A stretch of 64,000 bases of DNA from Bradyrhizobium semiaridum (GTDB lineage: Bacteria > Pseudomonadota > Alphaproteobacteria > Rhizobiales > Xanthobacteraceae): assembly GCF_020329505.1 (NCBI RefSeq), contig NZ_JAGKJJ010000006.1, positions 248,001 to 312,000 on the forward strand, in the 5' to 3' direction. Every line of letters starts with the position of its first letter. The first letter of the stretch is position 1. Below, piece after piece: positions 10,530-19,841 of this stretch. Below the pieces are notes generated by a model that saw only the letters and a list, made by a program, of their open reading frames with translations, did no database searches and had not been told where the DNA came from. The translations under genes and the position numbers were made by a program.

Positions 10530-11287
10530 ACTACCGCGCAATCCAGGCGATCTACCTGTTCGAAATGGCGCGCACCTGGCGCACGCTGCTGCAGAGTATC
10601 GTCTCGCCCGTGGTCTCCACCTCGCTGTATTTCGTGGTGTTCGGCGCTGCGATCGGCTCGCGCATCACCGAGGTCGAGGGCGTCAGCTACGGCACCTTCA
10701 TCGTGCCGGGCCTCGTGATGCTGTCGGTCCTGACGCAGAGCATCGCCAACGCCTCGTTCGGCATCTACTTCCCGAAATTCGCCGGCACGATCTACGAGAT
10801 CCTCTCGGCGCCGATCTCCTATCTCGAGATCGTCATCGGCTATGTCGGCGCCGCCGCCACCAAGTCGATCATCCTCGGCCTGATCATCCTGGCCACCGCC
10901 GGGTTGTTCGTGCCGCTGCACATCAATCATCCGATCTGGATGCTGACCTTCCTGGTGCTGACCGCCGTCACCTTCAGCCTGTTCGGCTTCATCATCGGCA
11001 TCTGGGCCGACGGTTTCGAGAAGCTGCAGATGATCCCGATGCTGGTGGTGACGCCGCTGACCTTCCTCGGCGGCAGCTTCTATTCGGTGAACATGCTGCC
11101 ACAGGGATGGCGCACCATCACGCTGTTCAATCCGGTGGTCTATCTGATCTCCGGCTTCCGCTGGAGCTTCTTCGAGATCGCCGATGTCAGCGTCGCCGTG
11201 AGTCTCGGCATGACCATCGGCTTCCTGGTGATCTGCATGGCCATCGTGGCGTGGATCTTCCGGACCGGCTATCGGCTGAAGAACTGA
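10526..11287 (+). CDS. ABC-2 type transporter permease (YadH/NodJ type)
   Basis: A 253-residue membrane protein with six predicted hydrophobic helices. It has the ABC-2 region around [16 protein letters not shown], followed by [15 protein letters not shown], characteristic of YadH/NodJ permeases. It pairs with the ATPase gene that overlaps it. The cargo cannot be inferred. A palindromic repeat follows directly downstream. Confidence 0.9.
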
Positions 11288-11305
11288 CTTGCGACGGGAT
11301 ATCGA

Positions 11306-11390
11306 AGCCCGGATGCAGCGCAGCGCAATCCGGGTCGGCATCCGCGAACGGAGCGGCCCCCGGATTTCGCTTCCGCTCCATCCGGGCTAC
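11306..11390. repeat. dispersed palindromic repeat after ABC permease
   Basis: Inverted arms AGCCCGGATGCAGCGCAGCG and the matching right half ending CTCCATCCGGGCTAC enclose a second CCGG-rich pair. A partial copy, GCTGCATCCGGGCTACG, lies downstream of rnpB near 60082. It sits between two convergent genes, where it might also act as a bidirectional terminator, but no T-tract follows. Confidence 0.65.
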
Positions 11391-11399
11391 AAGCGCTCG

Positions 11400-11732
11400 C
11401 TACCGATAGCAGTAGAAATGTCCGTGGCGGTAATAGCCGCGGCAGCGGTGGCCGCGACGCCAGCCACGATCCGGAATCCCGAACACACCCTTGACCGCCC
11501 CCACGGCACCGCCGACGCCGGCGCCGACGGCGCCACCAACCACGCCGCCGACCGGCCCGGCGATCCGGTTGCCTTCATAGGCCCCCTCATGGGCGCCGCG
11601 GACGATGCCCTGGGCGTGACCGGCATGAGGGATCGCCAGCAGCGCGAACGCGAGGGCGGCAACGGCAAGCAGGAGCCGCGCGGAAAGGCCGGCTGGGACG
11701 ACGGCCGCGGTCTTAACCTTGGTGTTGTTCAT
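11400..11732 (-). CDS. small exported glycine-zipper protein
   Basis: A 110-residue protein with an Ala/Leu-rich signal sequence ending AGHAQ (about residue 41). A glycine-zipper stretch follows (GPVGGVVGGAVGAGVGGAVG). The C-terminus is basic and aromatic with two cysteines (RCRGYYRHGHFYCYR). Glycine zippers usually insert in membranes, and similar small envelope proteins are common in this group with no assigned role. It is transcribed divergently from the L,D-transpeptidase. Confidence 0.65.
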   Translation of the reverse strand: MNNTKVKTAAVVPAGLSARLLLAVAALAFALLAIPHAGHAQGIVRGAHEGAYEGNRIAGPVGGVVGGAVGAGVGGAVGAVKGVFGIPDRGWRRGHRCRGYYRHGHFYCYR

Positions 11733-12019
11733 CTCTATTCCTTGGATCGCGACGCGAATGCGTCACCGGGCGGGATTGTGAAACGCCCATGCGGCCAAAT
11801 GGTTGCGTGTTGACGGCCATTTGGAGCCGTTGTCGCGGCGCGCTCGCGAAAAAGTCAGCACGCGGCGGGCGCACGAGCCCGCGTTCGGCCTTGCTTGCGC
11901 CGCGCGCCGGATTAACGATGGCCTGGTACGCCACTGGAACCAAACTCTGATTCCGGGCATATTCGATGCCGGGGACGGAGAGCCGCGGCGCTGTGATCAG
12001 CCTGGAGGCCAAAGGTAAA

Positions 12020-12802
12020 ATGCGTTCGTTCCTCGTTGCATTCACGTCCGTGATGCTACTCACCGCCGGCGCCGCGCAAGCCAAGGTCGACGTTACCATC
12101 GACAAGGACAATCAGCAGATGACCGTCGCGGTCGACGGCGTGGCGCGCTACCACTGGCCGGTCTCCAGCGGCATTCCCTCGCGCGAAACGCCGAACGGCA
12201 CCTTCCGCGCCTTTCGCATGGAAGAGGATCACTACTCCAAGGAATTCGACGACGCACCGATGCCGCACGCGATCTTCTTCACCAAGGTCGGACACGCAAT
12301 CCACGGCACCGACTCGGTGAGCCGTCTCGGCACGCCGGCCTCGCATGGCTGCGTGCGGCTGTCGCGCGCCAATGCCTCGACGCTCTACGCGCTGGTCCAA
12401 AAGGAAGGCGTGCTCAACACCACGGTGACGCTGACCGGCTCGTCGCAGGTTGCACTGGCGCGGAATCCGCGCGGCCGCAACGGCACCGCCGTCGCGCGCC
12501 AGGCGCCGCAGCAATACGATCAGCAAACCCAGGCCACCGCCGGCGATCCGGTCGTGCTGACGCCGCAGCCGCGGGAATATCCGGCGCAGGCGCGCGCCGA
12601 CGACGGCTACATCTATCCGGCTGACGGCAGCTCGACCGACCAGCGTTATCCGGCGCCGCGTACCACCCGCCGCGTCTACGACGCGCAGGGTTATGGTCAG
12701 CAGCAGTACTACGGCAACCAGGGTTACGCAGCACCGCAGTATTACCAGCCGCAACCGCGGACGTATTATCAGCCGCGCGGGTTCTTTACCTACCAGGACT
12801 GA
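12020..12802 (+). CDS. L,D-transpeptidase (YkuD domain)
   Basis: A 260-residue exported protein: signal peptide to AAQA (residue 21), then a YkuD catalytic domain (about 22-140). The active-site motif is intact: HG at 95-96 and SHGCVR at 108-113, with catalytic Cys111. The C-terminal 120 residues are low-complexity Gln/Tyr/Pro. Such enzymes make 3-3 crosslinks in peptidoglycan or attach proteins to it. The start at 12020 fits the signal peptide and has GGAGG about 11 bases upstream. Confidence 0.9.
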   Translation: MRSFLVAFTSVMLLTAGAAQAKVDVTIDKDNQQMTVAVDGVARYHWPVSSGIPSRETPNGTFRAFRMEEDHYSKEFDDAPMPHAIFFTKVGHAIHGTDSVSRLGTPASHGCVRLSRANASTLYALVQKEGVLNTTVTLTGSSQVALARNPRGRNGTAVARQAPQQYDQQTQATAGDPVVLTPQPREYPAQARADDGYIYPADGSSTDQRYPAPRTTRRVYDAQGYGQQQYYGNQGYAAPQYYQPQPRTYYQPRGFFTYQD

Positions 12803-13051
12803 ACTGGTCCTCTCATCCGCTCACGACGGGATGGAGGGCGGGCGGTATCGCTATCTCTTCACCTGTTTGTGACCGCCTCGCCGGCGCACCGTGTGCGCCT
12901 GCCGCGGCATATCGTTTCGCAGTCATCTGAATGTAAAATTAGCCCGATATTCCGCACCACAGCGCCCGCCCGGCCGGTACAGGCCGTTGGCCGCGGAGTG
13001 CCTGATGATGTCAGAGCCAGTGCGCGTCGTTGCGAAATATCAGGGATTACA

Positions 13052-13891
13052 ATGAAACGGGGCATCATTGTCCTTTGCCTGTGCGCTGTGGCGATGGCGG
13101 CCTATTTTACCACCGACCGGTGGGCCATCCGTCATGCGACGCTGACGTTTCATGACATCCTGCGCGAAGACCGCAACGTGACGGTGCAGGTCGCCGTCCG
13201 CCGCGACCGCGAAATGCAGTCCATGGCCGAGATGATCGAGCTGCCGGTCGCGATCCTGAGCCACGGCAACACGGTCAAGAACACCGAGTACTCGTTCCTG
13301 ACCAACGTATTCGCCTCGCGCGGCTACCTTGTGATCAGCATTCAGCACGATCTCGAGACCGATGCGCCGATGGTGACCAAGATCGGCGAGGAATATGTCG
13401 GCCGCCGCATGCAGTACAATCGCGGCGCGTTCAACATCATGCACGCGATCGATGAGCTCAAGAAGCTCTATCCGAACGCGGATTATCGGCATCTGACGCT
13501 GATCGGCCATTCCAACGGCGGCGACATCTCGATGTTCTTCGCAAAGCAGCATCCCGAACTGGTGAAGAAGGTGGTCACGTTGGACAATCTGCGCGTGCCC
13601 TTTATCACCGACGGCAAGATCAAGATCCTCTCGTTCCGCTCGAAGGATCCGCACTTCAAGGCCGATCCTGGTGTCGTGCCCGACGACGAGACCTGCGCCA
13701 GGGCCGGCATCAAGGTGGTCAACACCGAGTTTCAGCACAACGATCTCAGCGATCGCGGCCCCGAAAGCGCCAAATCGTCGATCCAGGCCAAGGTGCAGCA
13801 ATTCCTCGACGAGGACGAGCCGCCGTCGACGATCCCGCTGCTGACCGCGGCCGCGCCGAGTTCGGCCAACGCGCCGGCCGGGAAGAAGTAG
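13052..13891 (+). CDS. alpha/beta hydrolase
   Basis: A 279-residue protein with an N-terminal hydrophobic signal or anchor (about residues 3-20). The alpha/beta-hydrolase fold carries the nucleophile elbow GHSNGG and a strand segment ending VVTLDNLRVPF. The substrate is unknown. The C-terminus is Ala/Pro-rich. The start is the ATG at 13052, directly followed by the hydrophobic segment; the longer open frame upstream is not protein-like. Confidence 0.75.
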   Translation: MKRGIIVLCLCAVAMAAYFTTDRWAIRHATLTFHDILREDRNVTVQVAVRRDREMQSMAEMIELPVAILSHGNTVKNTEYSFLTNVFASRGYLVISIQHDLETDAPMVTKIGEEYVGRRMQYNRGAFNIMHAIDELKKLYPNADYRHLTLIGHSNGGDISMFFAKQHPELVKKVVTLDNLRVPFITDGKIKILSFRSKDPHFKADPGVVPDDETCARAGIKVVNTEFQHNDLSDRGPESAKSSIQAKVQQFLDEDEPPSTIPLLTAAAPSSANAPAGKK

Positions 13892-13920
13892 CCGGCGCGC
13901 GCCGATGCGATCAGCCGGGC

Positions 13921-14475
13921 CTACGCATGCGCGTTGCGATTGGCCGTCGCGGCGAGCCAGATCGCCGACAGCAGGAAGTAGAACGCACCGAACCCGGCAT
14001 ACGGAACGATGTCCAGGATCGTCGGCGTCACGCTGCCGAGGGACTGGCTGATCATGTAGCCGCCGGCGACGGCCGACTGCGCGCCGCTGAGGATCATCGC
14101 CCATTGCGCGCCGTAGCGGCGCCAGCGCGTCGCGCCGGTGGAGAGTTGCAGAAGGCCAGACAGGATCGCCCACACCCCGAACACCGCCAGCACGGCGTAG
14201 GCGCTGTGGCTCACCGCGACGATCACGGCGAGCGCCGTCACCGTGCTGACCACGACATTCAACGTCTGCGACGGGTTGGCTATCAGGCCGCCATTGACCT
14301 GGCCGTCCGCCAGATTGGCGACGGCGTCCCATGCCGGATAGATCACCAGCAGGAAGGCGACGACGACCGGCTGCCCGCGGAACAAGACGGCAGCAGCAAT
14401 CCAGGCGATCGAGAAGACCGCGCGTCCGAAGTAATAGGATCGAAGCCAGCTGATTTGGGGTGTTTGACTTTGCAT
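13921..14475 (-). CDS. DUF308-like integral membrane protein, probable target of adjacent TetR
   Basis: A 184-residue protein with about six hydrophobic helices and short polar loops, resembling DUF308/HdeD-type membrane proteins of unknown role. It is divergent from a TetR-family gene, and the 167-base intergenic region holds two identical 12-base palindromes. The natural reading is that TetR represses this gene and itself. The start at 14475 is the only good one. Confidence 0.75.
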   Translation of the reverse strand: MQSQTPQISWLRSYYFGRAVFSIAWIAAAVLFRGQPVVVAFLLVIYPAWDAVANLADGQVNGGLIANPSQTLNVVVSTVTALAVIVAVSHSAYAVLAVFGVWAILSGLLQLSTGATRWRRYGAQWAMILSGAQSAVAGGYMISQSLGSVTPTILDIVPYAGFGAFYFLLSAIWLAATANRNAHA

Positions 14476-14498
14476 TGACGGATTCTCCCGGGTAACTA

Positions 14499-14532
14499 CC
14501 TACTAGTAGGAAGATGACAGCCTACTAGTAGG
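14499..14532. promoter_or_regulatory. probable TetR operator: two CCTACTAGTAGG palindromes
   Basis: The perfect palindrome CCTACTAGTAGG occurs at 14499-14510 and again at 14521-14532. The centres are 22 bases apart, two helical turns, so two repressor dimers would bind the same face. It lies 24 bases upstream of the membrane-protein start and about 110 upstream of the tetR start. Assignment to this TetR is inference from position. Confidence 0.75.
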
Positions 14533-14642
14533 TAGGTACAAGGGAGGAGTCAATCCGGCCGCCCGACACGACCGTGTGAAGACGGGCGCGCTGCAATCCA
14601 TTCAGACAGACGAGTCGCAAGACTGGCGACGACGTGAGATCA

Positions 14643-15221
14643 ATGACCTCGACCGCAGACAAAATCCTCGACGTCGCGCAGTCCCTCATCGTCGCGGGAG
14701 GCTACAACGCGTTCAGCTATGCCGACATTTCGGATGCGATCGGCATCCGGAAGGCAAGCATCCACCACCATTTCCCGACCAAGGCCGAGCTGGTCGCGGC
14801 GCTGGTGGATCGCTACCGGCAGCAAGTGGAAGCGGGCTTGAAGTCGCTTCAGGCGCAGTCCGCAAACCCGGCCGACCAAGTGCAGTCCTATCTGAACTTC
14901 TGGCAGACCTGCATTCGCGATGCTTCGCTGCCGTTCTGCGTCTGCGCGATGCTTGCCGGCGAGATGCAGATGCTGCCGGACGACGTCGCCTCCCGCGTCC
15001 GCGCGCACTTCCACAGTCTGGCGAAGTGGCTTGCGTCGGTGTTACAGGCAGGAGCCGAGCAGCATGTGTTCCGGCTCGACCAGGGGCCGGAAGATGAAGC
15101 CCAGGTGCTGATGGCATCGGTGCATGGTGCGATGCTGTCCGCGCGGGCTTTTGGCGATCCCGAGCTGTTTGCCGCGATCGTCAACGCACAAATTGCCAAG
15201 CTCCTGGTACAGGGTCGCTAG
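14643..15221 (+). CDS. TetR/AcrR family transcriptional repressor
   Basis: A 192-residue regulator. The N-terminal TetR helix-turn-helix spans about residues 8-55 (ILDVAQSLIVAGGYNAFSYA, IRKASIHHHFPTKAELV). The C-terminal ligand domain has an FCVCAMLAGE region typical of the NemR/TetR_C_33-like group that senses electrophiles or small organics. The cysteine pair (FCVC) could sense thiol-reactive compounds, which is speculation. I prefer the ATG at 14643 over the GTG at 14634. Confidence 0.88.
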   Translation: MTSTADKILDVAQSLIVAGGYNAFSYADISDAIGIRKASIHHHFPTKAELVAALVDRYRQQVEAGLKSLQAQSANPADQVQSYLNFWQTCIRDASLPFCVCAMLAGEMQMLPDDVASRVRAHFHSLAKWLASVLQAGAEQHVFRLDQGPEDEAQVLMASVHGAMLSARAFGDPELFAAIVNAQIAKLLVQGR

Positions 15222-15248
15222 GCGGCCGGGGTAGGCAGCGCGCGGCCG

Positions 15249-17510
15249 CTACTGCTCGCCGTCGCGCAGGCGACGCCACACCGCGCCGAGCACGTTGGAG
15301 TAGTCGTCGGTCCAGACCCGCTGCTTCTCGTCGGCCTCGGTCTCGGTCCAGACGTCGGATGATGCGAGCTTGCCGACGTCGGCCTCCTCGCGCGCCGAGA
15401 CCACGACAGAGGTCGAGAAGATGTACTCGTTGTCGCGGCCGGAATCCTCGCTGTAGACCCAGCTCTTCATGTCGTTGGCGTCGGCGATGCCGACCACGAC
15501 GCTGGACAGCTCGAGATGCCGGTTGGAGACGTGCATCACGACAGCGCCCTGCGGCGCCAGCTTCTGCTTGTAGATCGCCATCGCCTCTTCGGTCGCGAGG
15601 TGAATCGGGATCGCGTCCGACGAATAGGCGTCGACGATGATGAGGTCGTAGATGCCGTCGGGCTCCTTGGTGAAGGTCAGCCGCGCGTCGCCGATGACAG
15701 GCTTCAGGTTCGGCTCGCAGTTCTGGATGTAGGTGAAGTATTTCGGGTCGCGCGCGGTATCGACCATCGACTGGTCGATCTCGAAGAACTTCCAGTCCTC
15801 GCCGGGCTGCGAGGCGCAGGCCAGCGTGCCCGAGCCGAGCCCGATCACGGCGACCTTCAGCGGCGCGCCCTTGCGCTCGCGGATCGCGCTGATGGCGCGG
15901 CCGATGCCGCCGTCCTGGTGATAATAGGTGATCGGCTCCGGTCGCCCGGTCACCGGCGTGCCGTCGTCGTTCTTGAACTTCTCGGCGCCGTGAATCGTGG
16001 TGCCATGCATCAGCACATGATACTGCCCGTTCGGCGTCACCACGATCTTGTGCACGCCGAAGAAGCTGCGCACGGTCTCGACGCGGCCGTCGTCGGACGG
16101 ATAGGCGCGCAGCAGCACTAGCGCCACGATGACGGTGGCAAAGATCTTCCACCGATTGGCGTTGAGCCCGAGCGCCAGCAGCGCCGAGAGCACGCCGACC
16201 GCGCCGATCATCCAGACCCGCCGGTCGTCGAGCCAATTGAAGGTCTCACCGGCAGAATAGCTCGGTGCGATCAGCGCGACCGCGAGCACGGCGAGGAAGG
16301 GCCAGTACCATTTGCTCCAGCGCGGCAGCCGCTCCGTGCCGGTCGGGCGGCACAGCGCCGCCAGCGCCAAGAGGATCGGATATTCGGCCACCCATGAGAA
16401 GGTGAAAGGTGCAATCAATCCAGCGAACAGCCCGCCGACCATGCCGCCGAACGACAGCGCGACATAGAAGCCGGTGAGATATTTTGCGGCGGGCCGCGTG
16501 CGCGCGAGTTCGCCGTGGCAGGCCATCGCAATAACGAAGAAGCAGAGCTGGTGGCCGCCGAGCGTCAGCAGCAGGTTCTGCTCGCCGCCGACCGCGAGCA
16601 GAATCACGACGCCGGCAATCGCCAGCGGCTGTAACAGCAGCATCCATTTGTGCGGCAGCAGCGGCCGCGACTGGAACACCAGCACCCAGGTGAGCAGATA
16701 GAGCGACAGCGGCAACACCCAGAGCAGCGGCGCGGCGGCGACGTCGGTCGAGATATGCGCAGTGACGGCGATCAGCAGACCCGACGGCACCGCGGCAAGG
16801 AAGATCCAGCGCGCGCGCAGCAGCCAGGGCGATGCCGGCGCACTCGCATCGTCGGCGGGCATGTTGAGCGCGGCCGCATTGGCCGGCGCGCGCAGCAGCA
16901 GCGCGCCGCAGCCCGCAATCAGGACGATCAGCAGGCCATAGCCGCAGGTCCAGATCAGGTTCTGGCTGCGCAGGGTGAACACCGGCTCCAGCAGCACCGG
17001 ATAGGACAGCAGCGCCAGGAAGCTGCCGATGTTCGAGGAGGCATAGAGGAAATACGGATCGGGGCCGTCGGGATGGCCAGTGCGCACGAACCAGGCCTGC
17101 AGCAGCGGATTGTTGGCGGCGAGCGCGAAGAACGGCAGGCCGATCGAGACCGCGAACAGGCCGAGCAGCCACAGAGCATAGCCTGAAGTCGGCGGCTCGC
17201 CCCAGCCGCTCCTGATCGCGAGCGGCAGCGTCAGCAGCGCGACGACGAGCAGCACCAGATGCACCACGACGGGAACCGCGCGGCGCTTCGCCTTCATCAG
17301 AAAATGCGCATAGGCGTAGCCGCCGAGCAGCAATGACTGGAAAAACACCATCGCCACCGACCACACCGCCGGCGAGCCGCCGAGCCGCGGCAGCACCATC
17401 TTGGTGAACAGCGGCTGCACCGAGAACAGCAGCAGCGCGCTGACGAAGATCGCGGCGGTATAGACAACCAGCACCAGCCGGTTTCGCGAGGCAGACGGCT
17501 CTGACGTCAT
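15249..17510 (-). CDS. fused MFS-like membrane domain / spermidine synthase-like protein
   Basis: A 753-residue protein. Residues 1-440 form about 12 hydrophobic helices like a major-facilitator domain. Residues 480-730 form a spermidine synthase-like methyltransferase fold with the nucleotide-binding loop VIGLGSGTLA and the DAYSSDAIPIHLATEEAM region. Related fused proteins are widespread, but polyamine synthesis has rarely been shown for them, so the reaction is uncertain. It stands alone, convergent with tetR. Confidence 0.85.
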   Translation of the reverse strand: MTSEPSASRNRLVLVVYTAAIFVSALLLFSVQPLFTKMVLPRLGGSPAVWSVAMVFFQSLLLGGYAYAHFLMKAKRRAVPVVVHLVLLVVALLTLPLAIRSGWGEPPTSGYALWLLGLFAVSIGLPFFALAANNPLLQAWFVRTGHPDGPDPYFLYASSNIGSFLALLSYPVLLEPVFTLRSQNLIWTCGYGLLIVLIAGCGALLLRAPANAAALNMPADDASAPASPWLLRARWIFLAAVPSGLLIAVTAHISTDVAAAPLLWVLPLSLYLLTWVLVFQSRPLLPHKWMLLLQPLAIAGVVILLAVGGEQNLLLTLGGHQLCFFVIAMACHGELARTRPAAKYLTGFYVALSFGGMVGGLFAGLIAPFTFSWVAEYPILLALAALCRPTGTERLPRWSKWYWPFLAVLAVALIAPSYSAGETFNWLDDRRVWMIGAVGVLSALLALGLNANRWKIFATVIVALVLLRAYPSDDGRVETVRSFFGVHKIVVTPNGQYHVLMHGTTIHGAEKFKNDDGTPVTGRPEPITYYHQDGGIGRAISAIRERKGAPLKVAVIGLGSGTLACASQPGEDWKFFEIDQSMVDTARDPKYFTYIQNCEPNLKPVIGDARLTFTKEPDGIYDLIIVDAYSSDAIPIHLATEEAMAIYKQKLAPQGAVVMHVSNRHLELSSVVVGIADANDMKSWVYSEDSGRDNEYIFSTSVVVSAREEADVGKLASSDVWTETEADEKQRVWTDDYSNVLGAVWRRLRDGEQ

Positions 17511-17706
17511 GAAAGCTCCGGCATGAACCCGGCGGGCGCCGGAGGCGGACGGTCCGGCGGGAGTGCACCGGAGATCCTGAGTTGAGCATATGGCCGTATC
17601 ACGGGCAAGAAACCGCAGTCACGCGGACTTGACGCAGCGCCGCTGCGGCGCGACAGCACGCTGGATCATTTTGAGCATGATGTAGCCATTCCCTGTTGAA
17701 GCCGAC

Positions 17707-19308
17707 ATGAACGAAACCGACGTCGTCATCATTGGTGCGGGGCATAACGGCCTCACCTGCGCGGCCTATCTCGCGATGGCGGGGCTGCGCGTGAGGGTCG
17801 TGGAACGCCGCAAGGTGGTCGGCGGCGCCGCCGTCACCGAGGAATTCGTTCCCGGCTTCCGCAATTCGGTCGCCGCCTACACGGTGAGCCTGCTCAACCC
17901 GCAGATTGTGTCTGACCTGAAACTTGCCGAGCACGGGCTCAAGATCGTCGAACGCCGCGCCCAGAATTTCCTGCCGGCGCCGGACGGCAGCTACCTCTTG
18001 ACCGGCGAAGGCCGTACCGCGGATTCGGTCGCTCGATTGAGCCAGCGCGACGCCGAAACCATAGGCGCATTCTCGGCGGAACTCGAAGCCATCGCCGATG
18101 TGCTGCGCCAGTTCGTGCTGCGCGCGCCGCCGAACGTCGTCGAGGGCTTTGGCCTCGGTGCCGTGAGCGAGGCATTCAACGCGCTCGGCACCGCCAACAT
18201 CCTGCGGCGGCTGTCGCTGGAGCAGCAGCGCAACCTGCTCGACCTGTTCACGCGCTCGGCCGGCGAGATGCTCGACGAGCGGTTCGAGAGCGACCTCGTC
18301 AAGGCACTGTTCGGCTTCGACGCCATCGTCGGCAATTATGCCAGCCCCTACGCCGCCGGCTCGGCCTATGTGATGCTGCATCATGCCTTCGGCGAGGTGA
18401 ACGGCAAGAAGGGCGTCTGGGGCCACGCCATCGGCGGCATGGGCGCGATCACACAGGCGATGGCCCAGGCGGCGCGGAGCCACGGCGCCGAGATCGCGAC
18501 CGATGCCGGCGTGCGCGAGGTGATCGTCGAGAAGGATCGCGCCTGCGGCGTCGTGCTCGACAATGGCGAAATCATCCGCGCCAAATATGTCGCATCGAAC
18601 GTCAATCCAAAACTGCTGTACACCCGCCTCGTGCCTGATGGCGCGCTGGCGGCGGACTTCCGCGCGCGCATCGCGCGCTGGCGCAACGGCTCCGGCACCT
18701 TCAGGATGAACGTCGCGCTCAGCGCCCTGCCCTCGTTCACCGCATTGCCGGGCGACGGCGATCATCTCACCGCCGGCATCATCATCGCGCCCAGCCTCGG
18801 CTACATGGACCGCGCTTGGCGCGATGCGTGCGAGTTCGGCTGGAGCCGTGCGCCTGTTGTCGAGATGCTGATCCCGTCGACGCTCGACGACAGCCTGAGC
18901 CCGCCCGATCGGCATGTTGCCAGCCTGTTCTGCCAGCACGTCGCGCCGCAACTGCCTGACGGCAAATCCTGGGACGACCATCGCGATGAAGTCGCCGACC
19001 TCATGATCGCGACCGTCGACCGCTACGCGCCCGGCTTTGCCGGCAGCGTGATCGGCCGCCAGATCCTGTCCCCGCTCGACCTCGAGCGGCAGTTCGGCCT
19101 CGTCGGCGGCGACATCTTCCACGGCGCGCTGACGCTGAACCAGTTGTTCTCGGCACGGCCGATGCTCGGTCATGCCGACTACCGCGGCCCCTTGAGGGGC
19201 CTCTACCATTGCGGCTCGGGCGCCCATCCCGGCGGCGGCGTCACCGGCGCTCCCGGCCACAATGCCGCGCGCACGATCCTTGCCGACCATCGCGCGCTGT
19301 TCGGGTGA
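17707..19308 (+). CDS. FAD-dependent oxidoreductase, phytoene desaturase / PYROXD2 type
   Basis: A 533-residue flavoprotein. The N-terminal dinucleotide-binding motif is VIIGAGHNGLTCAAYLA (residues 6-22). The C-terminal signature YHCGSGAHPGGGVTGAPGHN closes the FAD site as in phytoene desaturase-like proteins and animal PYROXD2. No carotenoid genes are nearby, so a role outside carotenoid synthesis is more likely. The gene ends 67 bases before the transposon's left end. Confidence 0.85.
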   Translation: MNETDVVIIGAGHNGLTCAAYLAMAGLRVRVVERRKVVGGAAVTEEFVPGFRNSVAAYTVSLLNPQIVSDLKLAEHGLKIVERRAQNFLPAPDGSYLLTGEGRTADSVARLSQRDAETIGAFSAELEAIADVLRQFVLRAPPNVVEGFGLGAVSEAFNALGTANILRRLSLEQQRNLLDLFTRSAGEMLDERFESDLVKALFGFDAIVGNYASPYAAGSAYVMLHHAFGEVNGKKGVWGHAIGGMGAITQAMAQAARSHGAEIATDAGVREVIVEKDRACGVVLDNGEIIRAKYVASNVNPKLLYTRLVPDGALAADFRARIARWRNGSGTFRMNVALSALPSFTALPGDGDHLTAGIIIAPSLGYMDRAWRDACEFGWSRAPVVEMLIPSTLDDSLSPPDRHVASLFCQHVAPQLPDGKSWDDHRDEVADLMIATVDRYAPGFAGSVIGRQILSPLDLERQFGLVGGDIFHGALTLNQLFSARPMLGHADYRGPLRGLYHCGSGAHPGGGVTGAPGHNAARTILADHRALFG

Positions 19309-19367
19309 CGCGCAAGCCCGTGGACAGCTTTGTGCAGAAGCGGTGGATCAGTCGTGGATAAGCCGCC

Positions 19368-19375
19368 GGATTCCT
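19368..19375. repeat. target-site duplication, left copy
   Basis: GGATTCCT, repeated at 22821-22828 directly outside the right inverted repeat. Eight bases fits the 8-9 usual for the IS1 family. Confidence 0.9.
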
Positions 19376-19396
19376 GGTAGTGTCTCAGTTTGAATT
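19376..19396. repeat. left terminal inverted repeat of transposon
   Basis: Twenty-one bases identical to the reverse complement of 22800-22820. It contains the stop codon and the last three sense codons (Asn-Ser-Asn) of the leftmost passenger gene. Confidence 0.93.
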
Positions 19397-19591
19397 TCGC
19401 TGATCCAAGAGCCGTTTCAGATCGCTTTCGAATATCGCTAGCGTCCGCTCGAAGTGCTCCAGCAGTTCCCGAGCCTGAGCGATGTTGTAGCTATTGCCGC
19501 TTTCAACCCGCTCACGCTGCTTGGCCACGATCCGGCGACCGTTCTCAACGTGCTTTTCCGCCAGCGCAATCATTTCGTCCAAGGTGGCCAT
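19385..19591 (-). CDS. transposon passenger: 68-aa helical protein, unknown
   Basis: A small, strongly charged, probably coiled-coil protein (EKHVENGRRIVAKQRERV..., ELLEHFERTLAIFESDLKRLL). It is the last gene of the passenger operon, 25 bases after the 74-residue gene. Its C-terminus NSN and stop codon are encoded inside the left inverted repeat. I chose the ATG at 19591, which leaves a compact helical protein; the longer open frame upstream overlaps the preceding gene in another frame. No function is recognised. Confidence 0.6.
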   Translation of the reverse strand: MATLDEMIALAEKHVENGRRIVAKQRERVESGNSYNIAQARELLEHFERTLAIFESDLKRLLDQRNSN

Positions 19592-19616
19592 AGCCGTCGC
19601 CCTGCCGGTTTTACAG

Positions 19617-19841
19617 CTACCCTTTCTTCCACCGGGCCGCTGCCGCAGCTCTGGCGATCTCTGACCGCTCTTGAGGGGAGAGCGCCCGTGCGCGAACCTT
19701 GGCACCCTTTCGGCCGCCCTTAGCGCGCTTAGGGGCCTTCCCGGCCGGTTCTTCAATCTCTCCGGTGGCGATCCGGCCAACCATGATGGCGGCTCCGATC
19801 ACGTCGCCGGGGCGTTTCTCTCCCTTTGGTCCACGGGGCAT
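19617..19841 (-). CDS. transposon passenger: 74-aa basic protein, unknown
   Basis: A small basic protein: N-terminus MPRGPKGEKRPGDVIGAAIM, a Lys/Arg/Gly-rich middle (KAPKRAKGGRKGAKVRARAL), and a short helix ERSEIARAAAAARWKKG. The composition suggests nucleic-acid binding, but no domain is recognised. Its start codon overlaps the stop codon of the preceding 168-residue gene by one base, so they are translationally coupled. Confidence 0.65.
   Translation of the reverse strand: MPRGPKGEKRPGDVIGAAIMVGRIATGEIEEPAGKAPKRAKGGRKGAKVRARALSPQERSEIARAAAAARWKKG

Noticed and set aside
17707..19308. Carotenoid phytoene desaturase
   Set aside because: No crtB, crtE or other carotenoid genes nearby, and the protein is closer in form to PYROXD2-type oxidoreductases.
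19321..19366. DnaA-box-like words (GTGGATAAG, GTGGACAG) and similar words at 22880-22935, suggesting an origin split by the transposon
   Set aside because: Only loosely matching boxes, no AT-rich unwinding region, and no origin-linked genes such as dnaA, hemE or parAB nearby.
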